A stretch of 64,000 nt of DNA from Streptomyces venezuelae ATCC 10712 (GCF_008639165.1 NZ_CP029197.1:7754001-7818000); one strand, 5' to 3'. Shown: positions 25,747 to 34,278, counted from the first letter of the stretch. Translations and numbers: made by a program. Notes: generated from the sequence alone by a model not told the origin.

Positions 25747-26328
25747 ATGTCGTCTCGCAGTACTCAGATCCTGGAAGCGGCCGCCCGGTTGATCGCCCGG
25801 CGCGGGGTGCGCGGACTCCGTGTGGAGGAACTCGCCGCGGAGGCCGGTGTCTCCACCGGCCTGATCTATTACCACTTCAAGGACCGCACCGGGATCCTGC
25901 GGCACACGCTGGAGTTCATCAACGACCGCGCGGAGCGGTACACCACCTCGCGGGACCCCGACGCGGAGCCGCTCGGCCCCCGCGAGGAACTCGACGAGGT
26001 GCTCCTCCTGGAGCTCCAGGACACGCCGGAGGTACGGGAGAACAGCTCGGCCTGGGGCGAGCTGCGGGCGAGCGCCGTGTTCGACCCGGTCCTGCGTGAG
26101 GACCTGGCCCGGGCGACCCTGGTCTGGGTGCAGGAGGTGGCCGCGCTCCTGGGCCAGGTCCAGCCGATGGCGCCGGCCGCCGTGCTCGCCTCGGCGGCCG
26201 AGCGGCTCACCGCCCTCCTGGAGGGCCTGAGCATGCGCTGGCTGAGCGGTGGCCTCGCGATCGAGCACGCGCGGAGCCTGCTGCGGGAGGCCGTCGACGT
26301 CGAGCTGGCCGCCCTGCGGCAGCCGTAG
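25747..26328 (+). CDS. TetR-family regulator 2
   Basis: The 193-residue protein starts at an ATG at 25747 (MSSRSTQILEAAARL). It has the same layout as TetR 1. The recognition region differs slightly (EELAAEAGVSTGLIYYHFKD against the Ser-Lys-Ala-Leu-Val version), while the ligand domain keeps ENSSAWGELRASAVFDP and LTALLEGLSMRWL. Because the recognition helices are almost the same, both proteins may bind the same TTGACTGAAA-type palindromes and could form heterodimers or respond to different effectors. It is 302 bp upstream of the aguA-dpp operon. Confidence 0.9.
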   Translation: MSSRSTQILEAAARLIARRGVRGLRVEELAAEAGVSTGLIYYHFKDRTGILRHTLEFINDRAERYTTSRDPDAEPLGPREELDEVLLLELQDTPEVRENSSAWGELRASAVFDPVLREDLARATLVWVQEVAALLGQVQPMAPAAVLASAAERLTALLEGLSMRWLSGGLAIEHARSLLREAVDVELAALRQP

Positions 26329-26405
26329 CCGGGCGTCGGTCGCGGGCCGCGCGACCACCCGTTGTTCATGTCCGCGCCCTTGCGGGTCTCCCCCTGACTT
26401 GACTC

Positions 26406-26425
26406 TTGACTGACTTTTCAGTCAG
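26406..26425 (+). promoter_or_regulatory. TetR-type operator, distal copy before aguA
   Basis: TTGACTGACTTTTCAGTCAG contains the arms GACTGA and TCAGTC. TTGACT (26406-26411) and CACAGT (26429-26434) form a possible -35/-10 pair with 17-bp spacing. A second TTGACT overlaps just upstream at 26399-26404. It lies 206 bp before the aguA start. Confidence 0.6.
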
Positions 26426-26508
26426 TGCCACAGTGTGGGCATCGCGAGGTCCCGCCGCCCGCCCTGCTCGGCCCGCGGGCGGCGTCGTGGACCCAGACGA
26501 GAGGCCCG

Positions 26509-26562
26509 CCCCACTCCGCCTCCCCCTTCCCCCCCTTCCTCTGCCTCTCCCTGTTCCTTTTC
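26509..26562 (+). repeat. Pyrimidine-rich tract
   Basis: About 54 bases are nearly all C and T (runs of CCCCC and CTTCC), between the two operators before aguA. It has no coding sense. A comparable tract lies before the encapsulin gene at 40437-40515. Confidence 0.5.
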
Positions 26563-26574
26563 ATACCCATGGTC

Positions 26575-26592
26575 TTGACTGAAAATTCAGTA
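26575..26592 (+). promoter_or_regulatory. TetR-type operator and proximal promoter of aguA
   Basis: TTGACTGAAAATTCAGTA contains the palindrome ACTGAA-AA-TTCAGT. TTGACT (26575-26580) and CACGAT (26598-26603) are spaced 17 bp, placing a promoter 28 bp before the aguA start. The palindrome would block RNA polymerase at the -35 and spacer. Confidence 0.7.
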
Positions 26593-26630
26593 AGGGCCAC
26601 GATCCTTCCACCGATCGAAATGAGACACCG

Positions 26631-27644
26631 ATGAGCACGTACCGGATGCCCGCCGAATGGTCCGAGCACGAGGGCTGCCTGATGGCGTGGCCCACCCGCG
26701 TCGACCTGTGGCACGACGTCCTCGACGCCGTGCAGCAGGAGTACGCGGACGTCGCCCGCGCCGTCGCCCGCTTCGAACCCGTCACCATGGTCGCCCCGCC
26801 CGGCGCCGGCGACGAGGCCCGCGCCCGCTGCGGCGCGGACGTCACCGTCGTGGAACTGCCGCTCGACGACTCCTGGTTCCGCGACTCCGCGCCGATCTTC
26901 GTCCTGGACGGCGACGGACGCCGCGCCGGTGTCGACTTCCGCTTCAACGCCTGGGGCCGCAAGCACCACCCGTACGACTCCGACGACCGGGTCAGCGCCC
27001 TCCTCCTGGAGCACCTCGGCGTCGACCGCATCGCCTCCGACATGATCCTGGAGGGCGGGGCGATCACCGTCGACGGCGAGGGCACCCTCATCACCACCGA
27101 GCAGTGCCTCCTCCACCCCAACCGCAACCCGGACCTGACCCGCGAGCAGATCGAGGCCGAGCTCAAGGGCCGGCTCGGCGTCAGCAAGGTGATCTGGCTC
27201 CCGTACGGCGGACTGCTCGACACCGAGACCGACGGCCACGTCGACGGCGTCTGCGCCTTCGCGGCCCCCGGCAAGGTCGTCGTCTCGCTGCCGGACGACC
27301 CCGCGCACCCCGACTACGCCCGGATGCGCGCCAACCGCGCCGTCCTGGAGGTCTCCACCGACGCCCGGGGCCGCGCCCTGGAGATCGTCGACGTTCCCCA
27401 GGTCGCGTTCGCCGAGGTCGCCGGGGGACAGGTGGAGGTCTCGTACCTCAACTACTACGTCGCCAACGGCGGTGTCGTGGTCCCCGTCGCCGGAGTGCCG
27501 CAGGACATGGCCGCGCTCGACGTCATCTCCGCCGCCTACCCGGACCGCAAGGTCGTCGGCGTCCGGGCACCGGTGATCGCGTGGGGCGGCGGCGGCGTGC
27601 ACTGCATCACCCAGCAGGTCCCGGCGGCCCGCCCCACCGCCTGA
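26631..27644 (+). CDS. aguA: Agmatine deiminase, cytoplasmic
   Basis: The 337-residue protein has no signal peptide and starts MSTYRMPAEWSEHEGCLMAW, the classic N-terminus of agmatine deiminase. Catalytic and substrate residues are visible: Asp in WFRDSAPIF, EGGAITVDGEG, His in TDGHVDGVC, and nucleophile Cys325 in GGGGVHCITQQ. It would convert agmatine to N-carbamoylputrescine plus ammonia. No N-carbamoylputrescine amidase gene is in the window. It is the first gene of an operon with the dpp-type transporter and the secreted deiminase: 110 bp precede the next gene and no terminator is seen. Two TetR-type operators lie in its promoter. Confidence 0.93.
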   Translation: MSTYRMPAEWSEHEGCLMAWPTRVDLWHDVLDAVQQEYADVARAVARFEPVTMVAPPGAGDEARARCGADVTVVELPLDDSWFRDSAPIFVLDGDGRRAGVDFRFNAWGRKHHPYDSDDRVSALLLEHLGVDRIASDMILEGGAITVDGEGTLITTEQCLLHPNRNPDLTREQIEAELKGRLGVSKVIWLPYGGLLDTETDGHVDGVCAFAAPGKVVVSLPDDPAHPDYARMRANRAVLEVSTDARGRALEIVDVPQVAFAEVAGGQVEVSYLNYYVANGGVVVPVAGVPQDMAALDVISAAYPDRKVVGVRAPVIAWGGGGVHCITQQVPAARPTA

Positions 27645-27754
27645 CGCCCGCCGTCTCCCGCCCCGCGCCCCCGTCGCACCTCCCACCGCCTGACGGCGGC
27701 GCGCGTCCCCACCCGCGTCACCCCCTGCGTACGAACGAAAGAGAGAGCGCGACG

Positions 27755-29440
27755 ATGACACCCGCACCCCCACCCCGCGTCTCCCGACGCCGCCCCGGCC
27801 CGCTCCGCGGCCGGTCCGTCCCTGCGGCGGCCGCGCGGGCGACGCTCGCGGTGCTGTCCTCGGTCGCCGTGCTCGCCGCCTGCGCGGGACCGCCCCGGGA
27901 CGGGACGGCCGGTCCCGGCTCGTACCAGCTCTCCGCCGGGACTCCGAAGCCCGCAGGCGACATCGACTCCTTCACCTGGGCCGTGTACGCCGAGCCGCCG
28001 ACGCTCGACCACACCGTGGCCTTCGACTACCCGCAGAACACGATCCTCGCCAACGTGTGCGAGAGCCTGATGCGCTGGACCCCGGGCCTCACCCTCGAAC
28101 CGGGCCTCGCCGAGAAAGCCTCCAACCCCGACCCGACCACCTGGGTGTACGACCTGCGGCGCGGGGTCCGCTTCCACGACGGCCGGACCATGAGCGCCGA
28201 CGACGTGGTCTTCAGCCTCGGCCGCCAGATGGACCCGGAGAACGCGGCGGCCTGGGCGCAGAACTTCGAGAACGTCTCGTCCGTACGGAAGACCGGCCCG
28301 CTGCAGGTCACCGTCAAGCTCAAGAAGCCGGACTCCCAGTTCCCGCAGTACATGGCGACCGCCGCCGGCGTCGTCGCCTCCAAGGCCGGGGTGATCGCCG
28401 CCGGCAAGGACTACGGCACGTCCGGCGGCCTGGCCTGCACCGGCCCGTTCTCCCTCGGCGCCTGGCAGAAGGGCCAGTCGCTGGAGCTCGACCGCTTCGA
28501 CGGCTACTGGGGCACCCGGGCCAAGGCGGGCAAGGTCGTCTTCCGCTTCCTGACCGACCCCACCGCCCGGACGAACGCCCTCCTCAGCGGCGAGGCCGAC
28601 GGCGGCTACCTGATCCCGACCGAGAGCTACGCCCGGCTCAGGACCAGCGGCGTCGGAACCCTCTACTTCGGCGAGAGCCTCAGCACCGTCAACGTCAACG
28701 TCACCGACATGAAGGGCCCGCTCGGCGACGTCCGGGTCCGCCGTGCCCTCTCGCTCGCCCTCGATCGCTCCGGCTTCGTGAAGGCGGGTCTCGGCGGCGC
28801 GGGCACCGTCACCAACTCCCTCACCACCAAAGCCGTCTGGGCGGGCGCCTCACCGCAGGTCCGGGAGGCCGCCTTCGCCGGACTGCCGCCCACCGAGCGG
28901 GACATCGAGAAGGCCCGCGCGCTCGTCCAGGAGGCCGGCGCCACCGGCAAGACCCTGACCGTCGCGACCAGTTCGATCGGCCAGGACGTCTCGCTGCTCG
29001 CCACCGCCGTCCAGGCGGCGGGCAGCCGGATCGGACTGAACATCACCCTCAAGTCGGTGGCCCCCAACGCCTTCACGGCCCTGTTCACCGACCCGGAGGC
29101 GCGCGAGGGCATCGACATGTTCCCGCTCACCTACTACGACTCGATCACCGACCCGCTGGACCTGCTCACCAACTTCAGGACCGGCGCCTACCTCAACTTC
29201 GCGGGCTACAGCGACAAGGCGTACGACGACCTCGTCGACCGGGCCACCGCCACCTACGACCGCGACAGCAGGCTCCGCATCGAGACCGAGCTGCAGAAGC
29301 GGGCCGCCGAGCAACTGCCGTGGATCCCGGTCGCGGAGTGGCCCACCGCCCTCTTCCTGAACAAGAGGATCACCGGCGCCCCCACCACCATCGCCTACAT
29401 GTACTACCCGTGGGCCGCCGACGTGGGGGCCGCGCCGTGA
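27755..29440 (+). CDS. Extracellular solute-binding lipoprotein, family 5 (DppA/OppA type)
   Basis: The 561-residue protein has an Arg-rich N-terminus, a hydrophobic core and the lipobox VLAAC at Cys43. The SBP_bac_5 domain is recognisable from EPPTLDHTVAFDYPQNTI, LRRGVRFHDGRTMSADDVVFSL and LALDRSGFVKAGLGG, and it ends with PWIPVAEWPTALFLN. Family 5 proteins bind peptides, but also nickel, sugars and other small molecules. Together with the flanking deiminases, agmatine, arginyl peptides or ureido products are plausible ligands (inference). The start is the ATG at 27755 after an AAAGAGAGA stretch. The gene overlaps the first permease by 4 bp. Confidence 0.9.
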   Translation: MTPAPPPRVSRRRPGPLRGRSVPAAAARATLAVLSSVAVLAACAGPPRDGTAGPGSYQLSAGTPKPAGDIDSFTWAVYAEPPTLDHTVAFDYPQNTILANVCESLMRWTPGLTLEPGLAEKASNPDPTTWVYDLRRGVRFHDGRTMSADDVVFSLGRQMDPENAAAWAQNFENVSSVRKTGPLQVTVKLKKPDSQFPQYMATAAGVVASKAGVIAAGKDYGTSGGLACTGPFSLGAWQKGQSLELDRFDGYWGTRAKAGKVVFRFLTDPTARTNALLSGEADGGYLIPTESYARLRTSGVGTLYFGESLSTVNVNVTDMKGPLGDVRVRRALSLALDRSGFVKAGLGGAGTVTNSLTTKAVWAGASPQVREAAFAGLPPTERDIEKARALVQEAGATGKTLTVATSSIGQDVSLLATAVQAAGSRIGLNITLKSVAPNAFTALFTDPEAREGIDMFPLTYYDSITDPLDLLTNFRTGAYLNFAGYSDKAYDDLVDRATATYDRDSRLRIETELQKRAAEQLPWIPVAEWPTALFLNKRITGAPTTIAYMYYPWAADVGAAP

Positions 29441-30396
29441 ACTTCCTGAGATTCGCCGTCCGGCGGGTCGCCGAGATGGCGGCCACCCTCCTCGTCGCGT
29501 CGTTCGTCGTCTTCGGCGCGATGTACCTGGCGCCCGGCAACCCCGCGAGCTTCCTCCTCTCCGGCCGCTCGGCCTCCCCCGAGGCGCTCGCCGCGGTCAA
29601 CGCCCAGTACCACCTCGACGACCCGTTCGCGGTGCGCTACCTGAACTGGCTCGGGGACATGCTCCAGGGCGACTTCGGCCGCTCGCTCACCTACCGCACC
29701 GACGTCTCCCGGCTCCTCGCCGACCGGCTGCCCACCACCCTGCTGCTGATCGCCATGGCACTGGTCCTGGTGGTCGCCCTCGGCCTGCTGCTCGGCCGGA
29801 TCGCCGCCGTACGCGGCGGCGCCACCGACTCCGCCGTCCTCGTCGCCACCACCCTCGCCGTCGGCACCCCGTCATTCGTCGCCGCCGTCCTGCTCCAGGG
29901 CCTGTTCGCCGTGAAGCTCGGCTGGTTCCCCAGCGGGGGAGCGGGCGCCGGGCTCCTCGACCAGATCTGGCACCTGACGCTCCCCGCGATCGCCCTCGCG
30001 CTCTACCTCGTCGGCATGCTCGCCCGGGTCACCCGCTCCGCCATGCTCGAAGCGCTCGCCGGCGAGCACGTCACCGTCGCCCGCAGCCGGGGCGTCCCCG
30101 AGCGGCAGGTCATCCGCCGGCACGTGCTGCGGAACTCGCTCGGGACCGTCCTCACCACCGGCGGCCTGATCGTCTCCACCCTGCTGGTCTGCACGATCCT
30201 CGTGGAGACCGCGTTCAGCATCGGCGGCATCGGCCAGCTCCTCGAACTGTCCACCACCACCAAGGACTTTCCGACCGTCCAGGCCATCTCCCTCGTCATC
30301 GTGGCCCTGTTCATGGCGGTGAACCTGGTCGTCGACTTCCTGCTGCCGCTCGTCGACCCCCGGATCACCCTCGGCACGAGAGGGGCGGACGCATGA
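29437..30396 (+). CDS. ABC transporter permease, DppB type
   Basis: The 319-residue protein starts at a GTG overlapping the previous stop (GTGA). It has the DppB layout: an N-terminal helix (MAATLLVASFVVFGAMYLAPGN), a periplasmic loop with NAQYHLDDPFAVRYLNWL, then five helices. The EAA-type motif reads EHVTVARSRGVPERQV, followed by RHVLRNSLG and LVETAFSIGGIGQL. It forms the channel with the DppC-type subunit encoded next, to which it is joined by another 4-bp overlap. Confidence 0.92.
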   Translation: MNFLRFAVRRVAEMAATLLVASFVVFGAMYLAPGNPASFLLSGRSASPEALAAVNAQYHLDDPFAVRYLNWLGDMLQGDFGRSLTYRTDVSRLLADRLPTTLLLIAMALVLVVALGLLLGRIAAVRGGATDSAVLVATTLAVGTPSFVAAVLLQGLFAVKLGWFPSGGAGAGLLDQIWHLTLPAIALALYLVGMLARVTRSAMLEALAGEHVTVARSRGVPERQVIRRHVLRNSLGTVLTTGGLIVSTLLVCTILVETAFSIGGIGQLLELSTTTKDFPTVQAISLVIVALFMAVNLVVDFLLPLVDPRITLGTRGADA

Positions 30397-31253
30397 GCAC
30401 CGCACTCACCCGGCGGCCCGTACTCGCGAAACTCCGCGCCCCGTCCGGCCGTTCACCGCTCCACCTGATCTGCCTCGGCCTGGTCGGCCTCATCGTCGCC
30501 GCCGCGCTCCTCGCACCCTGGCTCGCCCCGCACGACCCCAACGCCGTCGACCTGGGGGCCGCGCTCGCCGGGCCCTCCGCCGAGCACCCCTTCGGCGTCG
30601 ACGCGGCCGGCCGCGACACCCTCTCCCGGATCCTCCTCGGCGCCCGCACCTCGCTGCTCGGGCCGCTCGGCGTCGTCCTCTTCTCCACCGTCGCCGGGGT
30701 CGCCCTCGGCACGGCGGCGGCCTGGCGCGGCGGCTGGCTCGACTCCGTCCTCTCCCGGGCCACCGAACTCGTCTTCGCCTTCCCCGGGATGCTCCTCGCG
30801 GTCCTCGTCATCTCGGTGTACGGAGAAGGGCTGCTCGCCCTCGTCCTCGCGCTCGGCCTCGCCTACCTGCCCTACGTCAGCCGGCTCACCCGCTCGCTCG
30901 TGCTGGCCGAGCGCGCCCGGCCCTACGTCAGCGCCTACCAGGTCCAGGGCCACTCGGCCGCGCAGATCTGTCTGCGCCACGTCCTTCCCAACATCGCCCC
31001 CGTCGTCCTCGCCCAGTCCACCATCAACTTCGGCTACGCCCTGATGGACCTGGCCGGCCTGTCGTTCCTCGGTCTGGGCGTACCGCCGCTCACCCCGGAC
31101 TGGGGCCGCATGGTCTTCGACGGGCAGACCGCCGTGCAGTACGGCTACCCGCTCTCCGCGATCCTGCCGTGCCTCTTCGTCGTCCTGACCGTCGTCGCGT
31201 TCAACGTGGTCGGTGAGCGCTGGGCCGACCACGTCGCCAGGAGAGACCGATGA
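30393..31253 (+). CDS. ABC transporter permease, DppC type
   Basis: The 286-residue protein starts at an ATG within ATGA. The N-terminal cytoplasmic stretch and helix (LHLICLGLVGLIVAAALLAPWLA) lead into HPFGVDAAGRDTLSRILLGA, a DppC hallmark. The EAA loop is YVSAYQVQGHSAAQICLRH, then VLPNIAPVVL. The C-terminus has LSFLGLGVPPLTPDWGRMV, also typical. It pairs with the DppB-type subunit. The ATPase gene overlaps its end by 4 bp. Confidence 0.92.
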   Translation: MSTALTRRPVLAKLRAPSGRSPLHLICLGLVGLIVAAALLAPWLAPHDPNAVDLGAALAGPSAEHPFGVDAAGRDTLSRILLGARTSLLGPLGVVLFSTVAGVALGTAAAWRGGWLDSVLSRATELVFAFPGMLLAVLVISVYGEGLLALVLALGLAYLPYVSRLTRSLVLAERARPYVSAYQVQGHSAAQICLRHVLPNIAPVVLAQSTINFGYALMDLAGLSFLGLGVPPLTPDWGRMVFDGQTAVQYGYPLSAILPCLFVVLTVVAFNVVGERWADHVARRDR

Positions 31254-32275
31254 CCCCGTCCCCCAGCACACCCCCCGCGCACACCCCCGGCCCGCCCGCG
31301 CTGGACGTCCGGGGCCTGCGGATCACCCTGCCCGGCACCGCCCGGCCCGTCCTCGACGGCATCGACCTCACCGTCGGCGCGGGCGAGACCGTCGCCCTCG
31401 TCGGCGAGTCCGGATCGGGCAAGACCCTCACCTCCCGCAGCGCCCTCGGCCTGCTGCCGCCGGGTGCCGTCACCGAAGGCACGGTGCTCGTGTCGGGTCA
31501 CGACGTCCTCGCCCTGGACGCGGACCGACTGCGCGCCCTGCGCGCCGACACCGTCGCCATGATCTTCCAGGACCCGCGCGCCGCCCTGAACCCGCTGCGC
31601 CGCATCGGCGACTTCCTCACCGAGGGCGTCCGCTCGGCCCGCGCCACGAGCAAGGCCGACGCCCTCGCCCGCGCCGTCGAACTCCTCGACGCGGTCGGCC
31701 TGGACGAAACCGCCCTGGGGAAGTACCCGGGTCAGGTGTCCGGAGGCATGCTCCAGCGGGTCATGATCGCCGCGGCGCTCATGGGCGACCCCGCGCTCCT
31801 CCTCGCCGACGAGCCCACCACGGCGCTCGACGTCACCACCCAGGCGGAGGTCATCGCCCTCCTCGCCCGGCTGCGGAAACGCTTCGGCACCGGGCTCCTC
31901 TTCGTCACCCACGACCTCGACCTGGCGGCGGCGATCAGCGACCGGGTGTACGTCATGTACGCCGGCCGGATCGCCGAGGCCGGGCCCGCCGAAGCCCTCT
32001 TCGCCGGCCCCCGCCACCCGTACACCGCAGCACTGCTCGCCTCCACACCCCGGCTCACCACCCCCGGCGGGCCGCTCTCCGCCATCCCCGGGCAGCCGCC
32101 GGACCTCCGGACCTCCCTCACCGGCTGCGCCTTCGCGGCCCGCTGCCCGCTCGCCACCGAGGTGTGCGAGCAGAGCGTGCCCGAACCCCGACCGGCCGAG
32201 GAGACGGCGGCGCACCTCGCCGCCTGCCACCACAGCGACCGGCTCGCCGCCGAAGGGAGCGTCGTCGATGCCTGA
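31250..32275 (+). CDS. ABC transporter ATP-binding protein, DppD type
   Basis: The 341-residue protein has Walker A GESGSGKT, Q-loop AMIFQDPRAALNPL, signature VSGGMLQR (the normal variant for DppD/OppD), Walker B LLLADEPTTALD and the H-loop FVTHDLDL. The C-terminal oligopeptide-transporter extension carries three visible cysteines (TGCAFAARCPLATEVCEQ), near the end; this extension often holds an iron-sulfur cluster. It couples ATP hydrolysis to import through the DppB/C channel. It overlaps the next ATPase gene by 8 bp. Confidence 0.92.
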   Translation: MTPSPSTPPAHTPGPPALDVRGLRITLPGTARPVLDGIDLTVGAGETVALVGESGSGKTLTSRSALGLLPPGAVTEGTVLVSGHDVLALDADRLRALRADTVAMIFQDPRAALNPLRRIGDFLTEGVRSARATSKADALARAVELLDAVGLDETALGKYPGQVSGGMLQRVMIAAALMGDPALLLADEPTTALDVTTQAEVIALLARLRKRFGTGLLFVTHDLDLAAAISDRVYVMYAGRIAEAGPAEALFAGPRHPYTAALLASTPRLTTPGGPLSAIPGQPPDLRTSLTGCAFAARCPLATEVCEQSVPEPRPAEETAAHLAACHHSDRLAAEGSVVDA

Positions 32276-33110
32276 ACCCCTCCTCGAAGCCGTCGGCCTG
32301 CGGCGGGACTTCGGCCCCGTCCACGCCGTGGACGGCGTGTCCTTCACCCTGCCCGAAGGAGGCTCGCTCGGCATCGTCGGCGGCTCCGGCTCGGGCAAGA
32401 CCACCACCGCCCGCATCGTCGTCGGCCTGGAGCGGGCGGACGCCGGCGAGGTACGGGTACGGGGCGAGGCCAGGCCGGCCCGGGCCCGCGGCAGGGCACA
32501 GCGGCTGGCCAGGGCCCGCGAGGTCCAGATGGTCTTCCAGGACCCCTACCTGTCCCTGGACCCGCGGACCGGCGTCGACCAGGTGCTGCGGGAGACCCTG
32601 CGGCTGCACTTCCCCGACCGGGACCCCGAGCCCCGTATCCGCGAACTCCTCGACCAGGTCGGCCTCGGCAGCCGCGCCGCCGACGCCCTGCCCCGGCAGC
32701 TGTCCGGCGGCCAGCGCCAGCGCGTCGCCATCGCCCGGGCCCTCGCCGTCGAGCCGGCCGTCCTCGTCCTCGACGAGGCGGTCGCCGCCCTCGACGTATC
32801 CGTGCAGGCCCAGATCCTCAACCTGCTCGCCGACATCCGCGCCCAGACCTCCATCGGCTACCTCTTCATCACCCACGACCTCGGCGTGGTCCGGTGCGTC
32901 ACCGACGAGGTCCTCGTCATGCGCCACGGCAGCGTCGTCGAGGCCGGCGGCACCGCGGAGGTGCTCGCCGCGCCGCAGCACCCGTACACCAGGCTGCTCC
33001 TGGAGTCCGTCCCGCGCCCCGGCTGGAACCCGGACCGGATCGCGGCCGCCCGCCAGGAGCTCACCTCACCCCCTCGCACCGCCCACCCAGCACCCAGGAG
33101 GCAGAAGTGA
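32268..33110 (+). CDS. ABC transporter ATP-binding protein, DppF type
   Basis: The 280-residue protein has Walker A GGSGSGKTTT, Q-loop QMVFQDPYLSLDPR, signature LSGGQRQRVAIARAL, Walker B AVLVLDEAVAALDVS (Ala in the usual Pro/Thr positions) and the H-loop FITHDLGVV. It lacks most of the C-terminal extension of longer homologues. Its stop codon overlaps the GTG start of the secreted deiminase gene, so enzyme and transporter are made together. Confidence 0.92.
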   Translation: MPEPLLEAVGLRRDFGPVHAVDGVSFTLPEGGSLGIVGGSGSGKTTTARIVVGLERADAGEVRVRGEARPARARGRAQRLARAREVQMVFQDPYLSLDPRTGVDQVLRETLRLHFPDRDPEPRIRELLDQVGLGSRAADALPRQLSGGQRQRVAIARALAVEPAVLVLDEAVAALDVSVQAQILNLLADIRAQTSIGYLFITHDLGVVRCVTDEVLVMRHGSVVEAGGTAEVLAAPQHPYTRLLLESVPRPGWNPDRIAAARQELTSPPRTAHPAPRRQK

Positions 33111-34252
33111 ACCGACCCGAGGCGCACAAGACCGTTCGACGGGGCCTGAACAGGCGGGGATTCCTCGTCGCGGCCGGTCTGACCGCCGCCGGCGCGGCCC
33201 TCGCGACCACCACCGAGGGCCGGGCCCGTGCCGCCTCGGCGGCCGGGACCTTCCGGGTCCCGGTCGAGGACGCCCGGCACACCCGTACGTGGATGGCCTG
33301 GCCGGACAGCACGTCGATCTGGGGGAACACCCTGAGCGGGGTCCAGGCGGACATCGCCCTGATCGCCCGTACGGTCGCGAAGTACGAGCCGGTCGTGATG
33401 TGCGCCAACTCCGGCAGCGCGGCCAAGGCCCGGCAGCTGTGCGGCTCCACGGTCACCGTCATCAGCTCCATCCCCGTCGACGACTGCTGGATGCGGGACA
33501 GCGGACCCGTCTTCCGTACCGACGGGGCCGGCGGTCTGGACGCGGTCGGCCTCAACTTCAACGGCTGGGGCAACAAGCAGACCCACGCCAGGGACGCCCT
33601 CGTGGCCGGCCGGGTCGCGTCCTACGCGGGCGTTCCGATCACCTACGCCGACCTGGTCGGCGAGGGCGGCGCCATCGAGCAGGACGGCGCGGGGACGCTC
33701 ATGGCCACCCGCAGCAGCCTGGTGAACCGCAACCGCAACCCCGGGGTGTCCGAGCGGCAGCTGGAGGCGGCGATGTGCGCGGCGTACGGCGCGTCGAAGG
33801 TCATCTGGTTCGACGGCGTCCGGGGGCAGGACATCACCGACGACCACGTCGACGCCACCTCCCGCTTCCTCGCGCCGGGCGAGGCCCTCGTACAGATGCC
33901 GCTCGCCTCCGACAACGACGCTTACGCCCGCGACGCCCGTCAGCAGTTCAGCGTCCTGTCCGGCGCGACGACCGCCACCCGCGTCCCGATGGACACCATG
34001 CGGCTGCAGGGCCCCGACTACTACAAGATCCGCTCCTCCAACCCGGACTTCCTCGCCTCCTACGCCAACTTCTACCTGTGCAACGGCGCCGTGATCAGCG
34101 CCCATTTCGGTGACACCCGCGCGGACCAGGCGGCGAAGGCCACCCTGGCCCGGCTCTACCCCGACCGGGTGATCGAGCAGCTGAACATCGACCGCCTCGG
34201 GACGGGCGGCGGCGGCATCCACTGCGTCACCCAGCAGCAGCCCGCCGCCTAG
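33107..34252 (+). CDS. Tat-secreted agmatine deiminase-family protein
   Basis: The 381-residue protein starts at a GTG overlapping the ATPase stop. It has a Tat signal with the twin arginines in LNRRGFLVAAGLTAAGAALA (residues 14-33), so it should be released folded outside the cell. Catalytic features: Asp in WMRDSGPVF, EGGAIEQDGAG, the His in ITDDHVDATS and nucleophile Cys373 in GGGGIHCVTQ. It is closer in motif detail to the lipoprotein deiminase (GQDITDxHVD) than to the cytoplasmic enzyme. Its position at the end of an importer operon suggests that it modifies a guanidine outside and the product is then imported, but the substrate is inference. Confidence 0.88.
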   Translation: MNRPEAHKTVRRGLNRRGFLVAAGLTAAGAALATTTEGRARAASAAGTFRVPVEDARHTRTWMAWPDSTSIWGNTLSGVQADIALIARTVAKYEPVVMCANSGSAAKARQLCGSTVTVISSIPVDDCWMRDSGPVFRTDGAGGLDAVGLNFNGWGNKQTHARDALVAGRVASYAGVPITYADLVGEGGAIEQDGAGTLMATRSSLVNRNRNPGVSERQLEAAMCAAYGASKVIWFDGVRGQDITDDHVDATSRFLAPGEALVQMPLASDNDAYARDARQQFSVLSGATTATRVPMDTMRLQGPDYYKIRSSNPDFLASYANFYLCNGAVISAHFGDTRADQAAKATLARLYPDRVIEQLNIDRLGTGGGGIHCVTQQQPAA

Positions 34253-34278
34253 GGCCTGCCCTTCAGCGCGCGGTTCCA

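Noticed and set aside
27645..27754. Terminator between aguA and the binding-protein gene
   Set aside because: Only a 5-bp stem (CCGCC/GGCGG) is present, too weak; the operon is more likely continuous.
31213..34113. 966-codon frame on the plus strand across the ABC transporter and secreted deiminase genes
   Set aside because: It crosses three well-supported genes in other frames and has Arg/Pro-rich shadow composition.
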